NCBI GenBank assembly: GCA_964643965.1
Contig: CAZXVH010000070.1
Location: 1 to 28,745 of the forward strand
Length of the DNA stretch: 28,745 nucleotides
Origin: GCA-2746795 sp964643965
GTDB lineage: Bacteria; Chloroflexota; Anaerolineae; Promineifilales; Promineifilaceae
Direction: 5' to 3'
Shown: in pieces, positions 1-7,893 of the stretch
Layout: every line of letters starts with the position of its first letter
How positions within the stretch are numbered: the first letter of the stretch is position 1
Translations under genes and position numbers: made by a program
The notes under the pieces: generated by a model
Seen by the model: the letters and a program-made list of their open reading frames with translations, nothing else
The model's database searches: none
Told to the model about the DNA's origin: nothing

Positions 1-251
1 GTTTTGCCCGCAGCTTACGAAAATTAGCCAGGTGGTGGGTGGAAACGGCCGTTCTACCCACAGTTTACGAAATTTGCCCAGGTGATGGGGGAGAAACGGC
101 CGTTCTGCCCACAATTCATCAAGTTTAGCCAGGAGATGGAGTGGAAACGGCCGTTCTGCCCGCAGCTTATGAAATTTACCCAGGTGGTGGGTTGGAAACG
201 GCCATTCTGCCACAGTTCGCAAAATTAGCCAGGAGATGGGGTGGAAACGGC
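1..251. repeat. Tandem array of about five 48-51 bp units
   Basis: Five imperfect units begin near 1, 51, 102, 153 and 204. Each runs from a GTTCTGCCC-like start through a GAAATTTAGCCAGG-like centre to GGAAACGGCC. The unit junctions rebuild the palindrome AACGGCCGTT, exact at 44-53, 95-104 and 146-155 and mutated to AACGGCCATT at the fourth junction. Most units are 51 bp, or 17 codons, and one forward frame repeats V-L-P-x-x-Y-E-I-x-P-G-x-G-x-E-T-A, but a TAG and unit-length changes break it. It is therefore non-coding now. It could be decayed coding repeats or an expanded intergenic repeat. The array may continue to the left of the window. Confidence 0.85.
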
Positions 252-260
252 AAAACAGCT

Positions 261-348
261 ACACAGAGAACACGGAGTAAGCACGGAGAGCCATTGAGGA
301 AAAGAAAAACCCCGTGACTCTCTTTGTCTCCTCTGTGGTTCTCTATGT
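261..348. repeat. Imperfect inverted repeat upstream of hicBA
   Basis: ACACAGAGAACACGGAG at 261-277 is answered by CTCCTCTGTGGTTCTCTATG near 328-347, giving an imperfect hairpin with a loop of about 50 nt. The spacer holds no open frame of note. It reads as a degenerate interspersed repeat. A role as terminator for a gene to the left of the window cannot be excluded. Confidence 0.5.
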
Positions 349-438
349 TATTGTCACAAGGCAGGGGGAACGGTCATCACTGCCAGTCGAGGAAATCAGG
401 CGCCTTGAATCTTTCAATCGAACATGATTCTAGTTGTA

Positions 439-447
439 TGTTATAAT
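439..447 (+). promoter_or_regulatory. Extended -10 promoter for hicBA
   Basis: TGT-TATAAT at 439-447 is a perfect extended -10 element. No convincing -35 box lies 17 nt upstream, which is acceptable for extended -10 promoters. Transcription would start near 454, about 30 nt before the ATG at 486. A Shine-Dalgarno AGGAG lies at 472-476. Confidence 0.6.
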
Positions 448-485
448 GCCCACAATTAATGCACTGATTATAGGAGTAACACGCC

Positions 486-731
486 ATGTCACTTTACTCA
501 GTTCGTCTCTATTTAAAACCAAACGAAAATGATGTATACACTGTTTCTGGCCCCGATATTCCTGGTCTGGTTACAGAAGGGCGCACACCGGAAGAAATCC
601 AGGCAAACGTTCAAGAAGCATTACAAGCTTTGCAAGCAGCATGGCAAGAGTTGGGTATGCCCTTGCCACCCGTGCTGCGCCCCACCTTAAAAAATCGCCC
701 GCAAACCGTTGAGCTTCTTGTCTCAGCCTGA
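486..731 (+). CDS. hicB: HicB-family antitoxin
   Basis: This 81-residue protein fits the HicB-like fold of partial RNase H type. The N-terminus (YSVRLYLKP), the central PDIPGLVTEG segment and the following helix (TPEEIQANVQEALQALQ) match the family core. HicB neutralises the HicA mRNA interferase and usually autoregulates the operon. There is no obvious C-terminal ribbon-helix-helix or HTH domain, so this is a short HicB. The start is supported by AGGAG at 472-476 and an extended -10 just upstream. Its TGA overlaps the hicA ATG by one base (TGATG at 729-733), implying coupled translation. The antitoxin-first order is a known variant. Assignment is by family resemblance only. Confidence 0.85.
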   Translation: MSLYSVRLYLKPNENDVYTVSGPDIPGLVTEGRTPEEIQANVQEALQALQAAWQELGMPLPPVLRPTLKNRPQTVELLVSA

Positions 732-936
732 TGCGTTACCGAGATATCGCCAGGCGGCTCAAAAAATTGGGCTGTCGAGAACTCCGGCAAGGAAAAGGGA
801 GTCATCGCATCTGGATCAATCCAGAGACGGGGCAAGTAGCAACTGTTCCAGATTGGGGTTCAAAAGATTTGGCGCCGGTACTGTCCGCGCCATCATTCGA
901 GATTTGGGCATTAACCGCCAAGATTTTGGAACCTGA
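731..936 (+). pseudogene. hicA: HicA-family mRNA interferase, frameshifted
   Basis: HicA toxins are small double-stranded-RNA-binding-like proteins that cleave mRNA with a conserved histidine. The first 49 codons (731-877) give a normal HicA: MRYRDIARRLKKLGC, then GKGSHRIW with the catalytic His near residue 26, then TVPDWGSKDLAP. At GCGCCGGTACT (872-882) the frame breaks. Reading on gives an unrelated tail ending at 973. Stepping back one base at 877 gives GTVRAIIRDLGINRQDFGT and a stop at 936, the expected HicA C-terminus. One missing G in what should be CCGGGT explains it, and the repaired protein would be 68 residues. It could be real inactivation, a sequencing or assembly slip at a G run, or, less likely, recoding. 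The coordinates span the repaired gene. Confidence 0.85.
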
Positions 937-994
937 TCTAAATTTCCCGTATAAAGAAACAACGTCTAAATGACATCATATTTGGAGGCGTAAA

Positions 995-1246
995 ATGGCA
1001 ACCCTTACCATTCGCAACCTAAACGAAGAAACGAAAGCAAAATTACGGCAGCGTGCCGCAAAACATGGGCACTCTATGGAGGAGGAAGCCCGTCGTATCC
1101 TGAACCGGGCTGTAAACCCGAGCAGCAGCAAAGGACTTGGCACAGAGATCGCGCAAATGTTTACTGAAATTGGCGGCGTTGATTTACCGATTCCATCCCG
1201 TTCCCCTGTACGCACTCCCCAGATTTTCGCTGAAGACGAGAAATGA
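995..1246 (+). CDS. FitA/StbC-type ribbon-helix-helix antitoxin
   Basis: This 83-residue protein opens with MATLTIRNLNEETKAKLRQRAAKHG, followed by SMEEEARRIL, the ribbon-helix-helix (Arc/MetJ-like) signature of FitA and plasmid-stability StbC antitoxins. The N-terminal strand binds DNA as a dimer, while the C-terminal tail (about residues 45-83) should wrap the PIN toxin. A Shine-Dalgarno GGAGG at 984-988 supports the ATG at 995. The 3' end overlaps the toxin start by four bases (ATGA, 1243-1246), the usual sign of translational coupling. It is probably an autorepressed operon, although no operator palindrome is clear in the 58 bp after the hicA region. Confidence 0.88.
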   Translation: MATLTIRNLNEETKAKLRQRAAKHGHSMEEEARRILNRAVNPSSSKGLGTEIAQMFTEIGGVDLPIPSRSPVRTPQIFAEDEK

Positions 1247-1665
1247 TACTGCTAGATACAAATGTCTTGTCGGAGCTAATGCGGGCTGAACCTGATTCTT
1301 ATGTCATTGCCTGGGTAGATAGTCAACTGGAATCGACTCTTTTCACAAGTGCGATCACACGGGCAGAAATCGAATTAGGTGTTGCCTTATTACCAGAAGG
1401 AAATCGAAAGCAGACCCTTATGGTGTTAGCACAAGAGCTTTTTAATAAATTCCCTCAAAGATGTCTTCCTTTTGGTGAAATGGCAGCCGCACAATATGGA
1501 CATATTATGGCTCACCGTCTCAGAGTGGGGTGTCCCATTTCTGTAGAAGACGCCCAGATTGCGTCAATTGCGCTAGTAAACGGGTTACGATTGGCAACGC
1601 GCAATGAAAGAGATTTTGAGGAAATTTCAAACCTTGCCATTATCAATCCCTGGCAACAGAAATGA
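1243..1665 (+). CDS. FitB/VapC-type PIN-domain toxin ribonuclease
   Basis: This 140-residue PIN-domain protein has the acidic residues for Mg2+/Mn2+-dependent RNA cleavage in place: D5 in MILLDTNVLSE, E42 in RAEIELG, D103 in ISVEDAQIA, and N121/D124 in TRNERDF. The LDTNVLSELMR start and the late AxIAxxxxLxLATRNxxDF block are typical of the FitB subgroup of VapC toxins. Length is normal and the frame is intact, so the toxin is probably functional with its upstream antitoxin. The target RNA cannot be read from sequence; some VapC proteins cut tRNA or rRNA. It directly follows a broken HicBA pair, making two toxin-antitoxin modules side by side. Confidence 0.9.
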   Translation: MILLDTNVLSELMRAEPDSYVIAWVDSQLESTLFTSAITRAEIELGVALLPEGNRKQTLMVLAQELFNKFPQRCLPFGEMAAAQYGHIMAHRLRVGCPISVEDAQIASIALVNGLRLATRNERDFEEISNLAIINPWQQK

Positions 1666-1701
1666 GGCAATTCTTTGGTCTTTGAAAATTTCCTCGTCAG
1701 G

Positions 1702-1731
1702 TTGCCGCCACTCTGGGTATCATGCTAAAAT
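1702..1731 (+). promoter_or_regulatory. Promoter of rsfS
   Basis: A -35 box TTGCCG (1702-1707), an 18-nt spacer and an extended -10 TGC-TAAAAT (1723-1731) form a good sigma-70 type promoter. The predicted start near 1738 lies downstream of every in-frame ATG, which rules out a longer rsfS product and supports initiation at 1772. Confidence 0.65.
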
Positions 1732-1771
1732 CGCTGCATCATTACTTTATTGCCCATTCTGGAGGTACCAT

Positions 1772-2119
1772 CTGGACAGTTTAGAACTTGCACACATCCT
1801 GGTCGATTCAATTTTAGACAAAAAAGGCAGCGATATTTTGCTGCTAGATTTACGAGAACAATCCATTTTCGCCGATTATTTTCTCATTTGCAGCGGTGAA
1901 AACGAACGTCAACTTCGCGCCCTGGCGGAAAATATTCGCGCCGACGCTAAAAAGGAAGCGGGCATATTGGCGTTCGGCGTAGAAGGTATTCCTGAAGCCG
2001 GCTGGATACTGGTCGATTTTAGCGACCTGGTAGTGCATGTATTTGCCCCCGAAACGCGCCACTATTATGATTTAGAAAGCCTGTGGGAAGATGGACATGT
2101 AGTGCTTCGTATGCCATAG
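1772..2119 (+). CDS. rsfS: Ribosomal silencing factor RsfS (Iojap/DUF143)
   Basis: RsfS binds ribosomal protein uL14 on the 50S subunit and blocks joining with 30S when nutrients are scarce. The protein carries the Iojap core: KGSDILLLDLREQS, IFADYFLICSGENERQLRALAENI, then GWILVDFSDLVVHVF and the tail RHYYDLESLWEDG. Frame and length (115 residues, family usually 105-120) are intact. The start is unusual. No ATG, GTG or TTG lies at a sensible place, but GGAGG at 1761-1765 is followed six bases later by CTG at 1772, in frame and downstream of the likely promoter. The only in-frame ATG (1604) lies inside the toxin gene and would add 56 unrelated residues. rsfS often neighbours nadD or comE; here it stands alone. 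Confidence 0.88.
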   Translation: MDSLELAHILVDSILDKKGSDILLLDLREQSIFADYFLICSGENERQLRALAENIRADAKKEAGILAFGVEGIPEAGWILVDFSDLVVHVFAPETRHYYDLESLWEDGHVVLRMP

Positions 2120-2126
2120 TAAAACA

Positions 2127-2170
2127 TGAAGCGTGAGGCGTCAGCAAAGGAGATAACGCCTCACGCTTCA
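2127..2170. terminator. Bidirectional-type hairpin between rsfS and ndk
   Basis: TGAAGCGTGAGGCG (2127-2140) and its exact complement CGCCTCACGCTTCA (2157-2170) form a perfect 14-bp stem with a 16-nt loop between convergent genes. There is no strong T run on either side, so it may act as a weak terminator or a 3' end-stabilising hairpin. Confidence 0.6.
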
Positions 2171-2215
2171 AATCAAGTTCAAATACTCCCCACCCATTTC
2201 TTAAAACTAAACAGC

Positions 2216-2665
2216 TTATTCCTGGATCCAACCGTCTGTCACGCGATCCCATTCTACCAGTGCAGATTTATCAAAGAAAAGGGCCACTTCTTTAGCAGCG
2301 TTCTCCGGGCTGTCTGAACCGTGGACGAGGTTACGGCCGATTTCCATGCCAAAGTCACCACGAATGGTTCCCGGCGCGGCCGCTACCGGGTTGGTGGCCC
2401 CCATGGTAGAACGGGCAGCAGCAATGGCGTCATTACCGGCCCACACCATGGCCACAATGGGACCAGAGGTAATGTATTCAACCAGGCTGCGGTAAAACGG
2501 CCGTTCCTTGTGAACGTCATAATGCGCCTCAGCCAATTCCTGCGACATCTGCATAAACTTCATGCCCACCAGTTTCAAACCACGCCGTTCAAAACGGCTC
2601 ACAATTTCACCGACCAGACCTCGCTGCACGCCATCTGGTTTTACTAAAATCAACGTACGTTCCAT
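2216..2665 (-). CDS. ndk: Nucleoside diphosphate kinase
   Basis: Ndk transfers the terminal phosphate of ATP to NDPs through a phospho-histidine, balancing NTP and dNTP pools in the cytosol. The 149-residue sequence has the canonical RTLILVKPDGVQRGLVGEI start (K9), SRFERRGLKLVG, and the active site NLVHGSDSPENA with the phosphorylated histidine at H115. Length is typical of the bacterial enzyme. I chose the ATG at 2665 because GGAG lies eight bases upstream and the protein then begins MERTLILVKP like its relatives; ten further in-frame residues upstream are unlikely to be translated. One AACGGCCGTT palindrome (2496-2505) lies inside the gene and encodes part of ERPF. Confidence 0.97.
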   Translation of the reverse strand: MERTLILVKPDGVQRGLVGEIVSRFERRGLKLVGMKFMQMSQELAEAHYDVHKERPFYRSLVEYITSGPIVAMVWAGNDAIAAARSTMGATNPVAAAPGTIRGDFGMEIGRNLVHGSDSPENAAKEVALFFDKSALVEWDRVTDGWIQE

Positions 2666-2721
2666 GTTATTCACTCCATATTTGTTTTGGTGCAAGCCAT
2701 TCGTCCAAAGCAGACGAAATG

Positions 2722-2758
2722 AAAGGACGAAGAAGTCAGCTGCGCTTCTCCGTCCTTT
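2722..2758. terminator. Hairpin between the TPR gene and ndk
   Basis: AAAGGACG (2722-2729) pairs with CGTCCTTT (2751-2758). After one A-C mismatch, AGAAG pairs with CTTCT. On the minus strand the tail is only moderately T-rich (TTTCATTT), so it could be a modest terminator for the TPR gene ahead of ndk. Confidence 0.5.
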
Positions 2759-2802
2759 TGCATTTTTAATTTAAATTTTCCAGGCCCGTTTGTACCCGAT
2801 TT

Positions 2803-5800
2803 TTACATCTGGTCAAGGGCAGTGCGGTATGTTTCAATAGCCTTGTTCAACTGACCATTACGCATGTAAGCGTCACCCAGCATACGGCGCACCAGCGGTT
2901 GGTCGCGGTGCAGTTCCACAGCCCGCTCTAAATCTGAAATGACGATGTGCATACTTTCACCACTCTCGACCAGGGATTGGTACTCGCTGAGCGCTGACCC
3001 TACGTCACCACCGGCTAAGGCGCTGCGGGCGGCGTCTAGCTGCCCTTGATCCAATTCTGAGCCAAAATCCCCCAGGTCTAAATCCGCCAACACCTGGGCT
3101 TCGTCCAACTCACCGGTGTGAATGGCTCTAAGCGGTTCAGCTTCACCCAAGCCGCCCATTTCATCCAGCCCGCCCGTTTGCACCAGGCCGCCTGTGTCGA
3201 TCATATCCGGTACACCCACATCCGCAGACATATCTATGGTGCTGGCTTCCGCTTCAGCAGCCAGCCAGCCATCCATATCCGGCTCATCACCCAGGGCGTT
3301 TAGCCAACCGGTGTGTCCCAACGGTCCTGTATCGCCACTACCACTGCCGCTGTCAGACAACCAGTCTGGCATGGAATCATCAATCCCGGTCAATTCAGAG
3401 GTTACCAGGGCGGATTCAGGCGGTAGTTCAGTTTCTAATCCTTCAATGGAAGGCACTTCTTCCAGCGCCGCAAAGAAATCTTCGTCGGTATCGACTTCCA
3501 GCAACTCATCCACCTCGTCCAGACCCGCCAGGGCATCTGAGGCCAGAGGGCCAGTTTGATGGGCAATCCACTCCGGCGTGTGGATCTCTTCGTCGGCTTC
3601 AGGTTCGCCTTCTACGCTGGGCAGTTCATCCAGGGGCGCTCCTTGCCGGGCGGCCAACTGTTCCAGCCAGGCCATAGCATCATCGATATCTTCGGGGACG
3701 TCTTCTTCGTCCAGATCAGATGATTCAATGATGGTTTCTTCTGGCACAACGGCCGTTTCTATTTGGGCCAGTTTTTCCGCTTCAGCCGCGCCGCTGGCCA
3801 CGAGATCATCGTATTCATCTTCGGCCACGAAAGGCAGTTCATCTAAAGGCGCTCCCTGCCGCGCCGCCAATTTCTCCAACCAGGCCATGGCCTCATCAGG
3901 GTCTTCCGGCATCTCATCAATGAAGTTAGCGGAAAGGGCTTCATCGGCAGGCAAAACATCAGCAACGGCCGTCTCTACTGCCGCCAGATCAGCAAGCTCT
4001 GGCGACGCCTCATCATCGTCATCGCTTGTGACAACGGCTACAGCCAGCAGCGCCAACCGATCGAGCGCAGACTCAAGCTCCTCATCTGTCACCTCGATGT
4101 CATCAGGATTGTACGCTACCGCTTCAGCGTCTGAGTGGGTAACAGCTTCGAGCCAGTCCAGGGCCGCGTTCAGATCGTCCGGCTCGGTCACCATCCTTTC
4201 TACTATTTCTTCATCAGCAAGGAGAGCCGCTTCTTCAAACTCATCCAACGCCTCTGTTTCTTCCAGTTCCGTTTCCAACTCGAAAAGAGCCACTTCTTCT
4301 GATTCTTCTTCAATGAAAGTATCAAAAGTAACGTCGTCTTCCAATCCATCAAGCCAGGCGGCCGCTTCGTCCAGTTCCGCTAACGCTTCGTCCATGAGCG
4401 GCGCTTCTGGAATCACGTCATCGGCGGAGACGGAGGGCAGCTCATCCAGGGGAGCGCCCTGGCGGGCAGCCAATCTTTCCAGCCAGGCCATAGCTTCATC
4501 CGGGTCTTCGGGGACATCAAAGGAAAACTCGTCGGCCTCAGCGCCGGCCTCAAATTCCGCCACAGGCGTTTCTTCGTCATCGTCGCTATGCCGGAGGGCG
4601 GCGGCGCCGGCGCCGGCCGCCAGGATAAGCGCGTCCTCGGCTTCAAAGCCCGGTTCATCGGTGACGGAGGGCAGTTCGTCTAAGGGCGCTCCCTGCCGGG
4701 CCGCCAATTTTTCCAGCCAGGCCATGGCGTCATCCAGGTCTTCTGGCGGTTCGTCCATGTCGGCGTCGGTGGCGGCGGGGATAAGGTCAGGAGAAACGGC
4801 CGTTTCACCCAGCATCACTTCTTCATCCGCAGCCACTAACGCAAACATGGCGTCAATATCAATATCTTCGGTATCTTCGGAGAGGAAATCCGGCGCCAAA
4901 TCGTCATCACCCAGGGCTAACCCTTCTAACCAGGAATCATTCTCGGTATCAGCCACAAAGATTTCAGCAATAGATTCTGTTTGTACGCTTTCATCAGATA
5001 GGTCAGCTAACGGGTCTGGTTCGAACTCCGTGGCAAACATGGCATCCAGGTCTATATCTTCCGCCACTGTGGGCAGTTCTTCCACGGGCGCATCTGGATC
5101 AGCGGCCAACTCTTCTAACCAGGACATGGCATCATCCAGGTCTTCGATGCTCTCATCCGCTGGCTCTAACCTCTCCGCATCTTGGGCAAATGAAGAGGCT
5201 GCTGTTTCCGCTTCGGCAATCGGCTCCTCTGCCATATCCGGAAATGGTTGTGCGTCAGCAGTTTGCTGCTCGCCAGCAGGCCATTGCCAGGTAGGCATTT
5301 CATCAACGGATTCCATCTCGTCGCCGGCCAGGGCATCTAACCAGGCAAGGTTTTCTTCTTCTGCCGGCTCACTCAGCGCCGGGCTGGAGGAATCTACTTC
5401 GGCCTCATCTACCGGTTCCATACCCAACAACTCACTCAAATCTAAATCATCTCCGGCGTCAGCCTCATCCAACTGCATCCACTCTAAATCATCGTCCAGT
5501 TCTTCCAAAGTAGCGCTACCTTTTAAGTCGGCAGTTGATGGGGTTGCTAATTCATCCAGCCAATCAAAGGCGTCTGATTCTTCAGCGGCCGATGTTTCTG
5601 GCTTTTCAGGCTCTTCCTGGGCGCCCCTCAGATTTTCTTGTGCATCGCTCACTACATCCTCCATCACGCCCTGTTCTGGGTCACTATCTGCAATCTGTGC
5701 ATCTGGTTGGCTTGCATCGTCATCGTCCATGAAGGCATGAAGCGAACCCTCTACTGCGGGTTCATCCGACAGCCAATCTAACATGTTGGTAGCCGCTGGT

Positions 5801-7872
5801 TCTGGTTTTGATTCCATGGCAGTTGGTTCGGCAGCCAGCCAATCTGGCAATGCCGAGTCACTGGATTCCGCCATTGTATCGTCGGTAATCTCAGCCTCGC
5901 CATCAATGTCGCCTGTACCCAGCAAGCCTGACTCACCCATATCCAAACTATTGCCCAATAACCACTCTGGCAAATCGGCCGTACCCGGTGAATCAGAATC
6001 AGCCAGCAGATCGCTTTCGGCCGGCAGCAATGCCGAGTCAAGGGGCGCAGAATCCCCTAATTCGATGGCGGAATCCAGCATCCAGGTAGGCACATCCTCG
6101 GTAGCGAAAGCGTCATCTGCCCCCGTTGAAGCTGGTTCATCTTCCCGCAAAGTCCTCATTTCCGGACTCTCAGCCAGCCAATCCAAGGAGTCTTCTTCTA
6201 TTTCATCCAGTTCATCTGGCTGGATCGTAGCGACCCAATCAGCCAATTCATCCGCTATTTCATCCCCGGCCAAATCTTTTAGGGTGGGCGCTTCCAATTC
6301 TTCTGTGCCGCTGCTACCCAACAGCCAGTCCGGGATGTCTTCAGCCAATCCTGGCTCTAAATCGTCTGTAGAAACGGCAAAATCAAAGTCATCCTCAGCC
6401 GCATCTTCATCTTCATCTTTATCTTCAACGGCATTGAGTTCGTCTGTCAAACGCCAGACAACCTCTTCCTCATCGCTTTCTTCTTCATGGCCGAATTCAG
6501 CAAACTGGCTCAAATCCAGATCGCCAGGGTCTAGCATGTCGGCCGGTTCGTCTTCCTCGACAGAGCTCAGCCAATCGTAACCATCGTCCGCGCTATCTGC
6601 ATCCTCTTCCGAAGAGACGGCGTCATCAGCGCCCATGAAAATGGATAGTTCAGCAGGCGACGCCGATAACGGTTCTAATTCCTGCGCGTCGCTGCTCACC
6701 AGCCAATCAGGAATATCATCATCTTGTTGGGCGGCATCGCTTTGTTTGGTATCACGCAAGTTATCCAACCAATCAGCCATGCCTATATCGTCGCCGACAG
6801 CGCCGGAAACGGCCGTTTCCATGCCAGACATCTCTTCATCATACGTCTCTAATTCTCGTTTTAACCAGTCAGAGTCAGTCGTCAAGCGGGTGGGCGCCTC
6901 GAGGGGAACTTCAGATTCGGGTAAGGTTAATTCACCGGTAAGCCCTGCCAACCATTGATAATTTACTTCTTCGGCGTTGGGGGTGGGAGAAACGGCCGTT
7001 TCCCCTGAGTCTGTCTCCTCTTCAAAAGAGACAAAATCGACGCCATCTTCTAAACGATCCACAGTCATAGCGGCCGGTAAAACCAGCGCTCCTTCAGGAC
7101 GGAAAGCGCGACCTGCCGCCGATTCTAAATCTTGGTGTGCTGTATCCATCAACGTCAATTGGACGAGATGCTGCAAATAATCTTGCGCCTCATCTATTCT
7201 GCCCGTTTGCAGCCAGATATCAGCCAGCACCGCATTGGCCACAATACAATTAGGGAGCTTATCCAATACTTGCAAACAAATCTGAACCGCATCAATCCGC
7301 TGATTGTCCAGCCACAATGTTTCCGCTAACAAAACCTCCAGATCAATACGGTCCTCATCTTCCACAAGCGCCCGGCGCAGCAGATCAATCGCCTGAGCGT
7401 ATAACTCTCCTCGAATATACAAACGGGCCAAAGCGCCATCCGTCAGGGATAAACGCGCTGGAATCACAAAATCAACGTTTTCCTGCTTGCCTCGCTTCGT
7501 GCTGGCGGCATAATCCTCATATAAACTGCGCAGTTCTTGCTGAATGGCGCCATTGTATGGTTCAATCTCATAAGCTCTTTGCAAATGCCATAAAGCCTGC
7601 GAAAGCAACTCCTCCGCACGGTATACCACTGACAAACCGGCATGGGCAATATAATCATTGGGATCGGCGCTTAATACCCGCTGAAATAACTCCCTGGCGC
7701 CGTCTAAATCTCCCTCCTCCAACAATGTCTTCGCCAACAGGCGATACGTATCCACATGGCGCGGATGCTGCTTCAAAATAAAGCGGCAGTGGCTGGCAGC
7801 CAACCCAAACTGGCTGTCCTCCAAAAGGTGGCCGATTTGTTCGTGATACTTATGCAGGCTAATGGTTGTCAC
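2803..7872 (-). CDS. Giant acidic TPR protein with W-L repeat modules
   Basis: This 1,689-residue protein starts at GTG (7872), with a purine-rich AGGAAAAGGG site upstream. Residues about 1-265 are tetratricopeptide repeats, and the last 70 residues hold another TPR pair (GDVGSALSEYQSLVES onward). The region between, roughly 280-1600, is extremely rich in Asp and Glu. It is studded with short D/P-W-L motifs (IPDWL, LPEWL, LDWL, AWLE) and with five copies of a longer module built on EDxDDAMAWLExLAARQGAP then LDELPSV; the DNA of these lies near 3619, 3833, 4436, 4667 and 5072. No signal peptide or membrane segment is seen, so it should be cytoplasmic. It looks like a scaffold with a flexible acidic arm that offers many hydrophobic docking points. 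No enzymatic motif was found and the function is unknown. Several ETAVS peptides arise from embedded AACGGCCGTT palindromes. Confidence 0.9.
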   Translation of the reverse strand: MTTISLHKYHEQIGHLLEDSQFGLAASHCRFILKQHPRHVDTYRLLAKTLLEEGDLDGARELFQRVLSADPNDYIAHAGLSVVYRAEELLSQALWHLQRAYEIEPYNGAIQQELRSLYEDYAASTKRGKQENVDFVIPARLSLTDGALARLYIRGELYAQAIDLLRRALVEDEDRIDLEVLLAETLWLDNQRIDAVQICLQVLDKLPNCIVANAVLADIWLQTGRIDEAQDYLQHLVQLTLMDTAHQDLESAAGRAFRPEGALVLPAAMTVDRLEDGVDFVSFEEETDSGETAVSPTPNAEEVNYQWLAGLTGELTLPESEVPLEAPTRLTTDSDWLKRELETYDEEMSGMETAVSGAVGDDIGMADWLDNLRDTKQSDAAQQDDDIPDWLVSSDAQELEPLSASPAELSIFMGADDAVSSEEDADSADDGYDWLSSVEEDEPADMLDPGDLDLSQFAEFGHEEESDEEEVVWRLTDELNAVEDKDEDEDAAEDDFDFAVSTDDLEPGLAEDIPDWLLGSSGTEELEAPTLKDLAGDEIADELADWVATIQPDELDEIEEDSLDWLAESPEMRTLREDEPASTGADDAFATEDVPTWMLDSAIELGDSAPLDSALLPAESDLLADSDSPGTADLPEWLLGNSLDMGESGLLGTGDIDGEAEITDDTMAESSDSALPDWLAAEPTAMESKPEPAATNMLDWLSDEPAVEGSLHAFMDDDDASQPDAQIADSDPEQGVMEDVVSDAQENLRGAQEEPEKPETSAAEESDAFDWLDELATPSTADLKGSATLEELDDDLEWMQLDEADAGDDLDLSELLGMEPVDEAEVDSSSPALSEPAEEENLAWLDALAGDEMESVDEMPTWQWPAGEQQTADAQPFPDMAEEPIAEAETAASSFAQDAERLEPADESIEDLDDAMSWLEELAADPDAPVEELPTVAEDIDLDAMFATEFEPDPLADLSDESVQTESIAEIFVADTENDSWLEGLALGDDDLAPDFLSEDTEDIDIDAMFALVAADEEVMLGETAVSPDLIPAATDADMDEPPEDLDDAMAWLEKLAARQGAPLDELPSVTDEPGFEAEDALILAAGAGAAALRHSDDDEETPVAEFEAGAEADEFSFDVPEDPDEAMAWLERLAARQGAPLDELPSVSADDVIPEAPLMDEALAELDEAAAWLDGLEDDVTFDTFIEEESEEVALFELETELEETEALDEFEEAALLADEEIVERMVTEPDDLNAALDWLEAVTHSDAEAVAYNPDDIEVTDEELESALDRLALLAVAVVTSDDDDEASPELADLAAVETAVADVLPADEALSANFIDEMPEDPDEAMAWLEKLAARQGAPLDELPFVAEDEYDDLVASGAAEAEKLAQIETAVVPEETIIESSDLDEEDVPEDIDDAMAWLEQLAARQGAPLDELPSVEGEPEADEEIHTPEWIAHQTGPLASDALAGLDEVDELLEVDTDEDFFAALEEVPSIEGLETELPPESALVTSELTGIDDSMPDWLSDSGSGSGDTGPLGHTGWLNALGDEPDMDGWLAAEAEASTIDMSADVGVPDMIDTGGLVQTGGLDEMGGLGEAEPLRAIHTGELDEAQVLADLDLGDFGSELDQGQLDAARSALAGGDVGSALSEYQSLVESGESMHIVISDLERAVELHRDQPLVRRMLGDAYMRNGQLNKAIETYRTALDQM

Positions 7873-7893
7873 GTGATAGAACCCTTTTCCTGC

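Noticed and set aside
1..251. CRISPR array
   Set aside because: The 50-bp units are contiguous and similar along their whole length; there are no unique spacers and no cas genes.
882..973. hicA reading through to 973 in the original frame
   Set aside because: The tail is unrelated to HicA, whereas the -1 frame gives the family C-terminus.
1604..1771. N-terminal extension of rsfS from ATG 1604
   Set aside because: It overlaps the PIN toxin gene, lies upstream of the rsfS promoter and adds residues unlike any RsfS.
3578..5740. Long Ser-rich open frame on the plus strand (720 codons)
   Set aside because: It is the antisense shadow of the acidic TPR gene: GAx and GCx codons read in reverse give Ser and Ala. 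It has no ribosome site or family resemblance.
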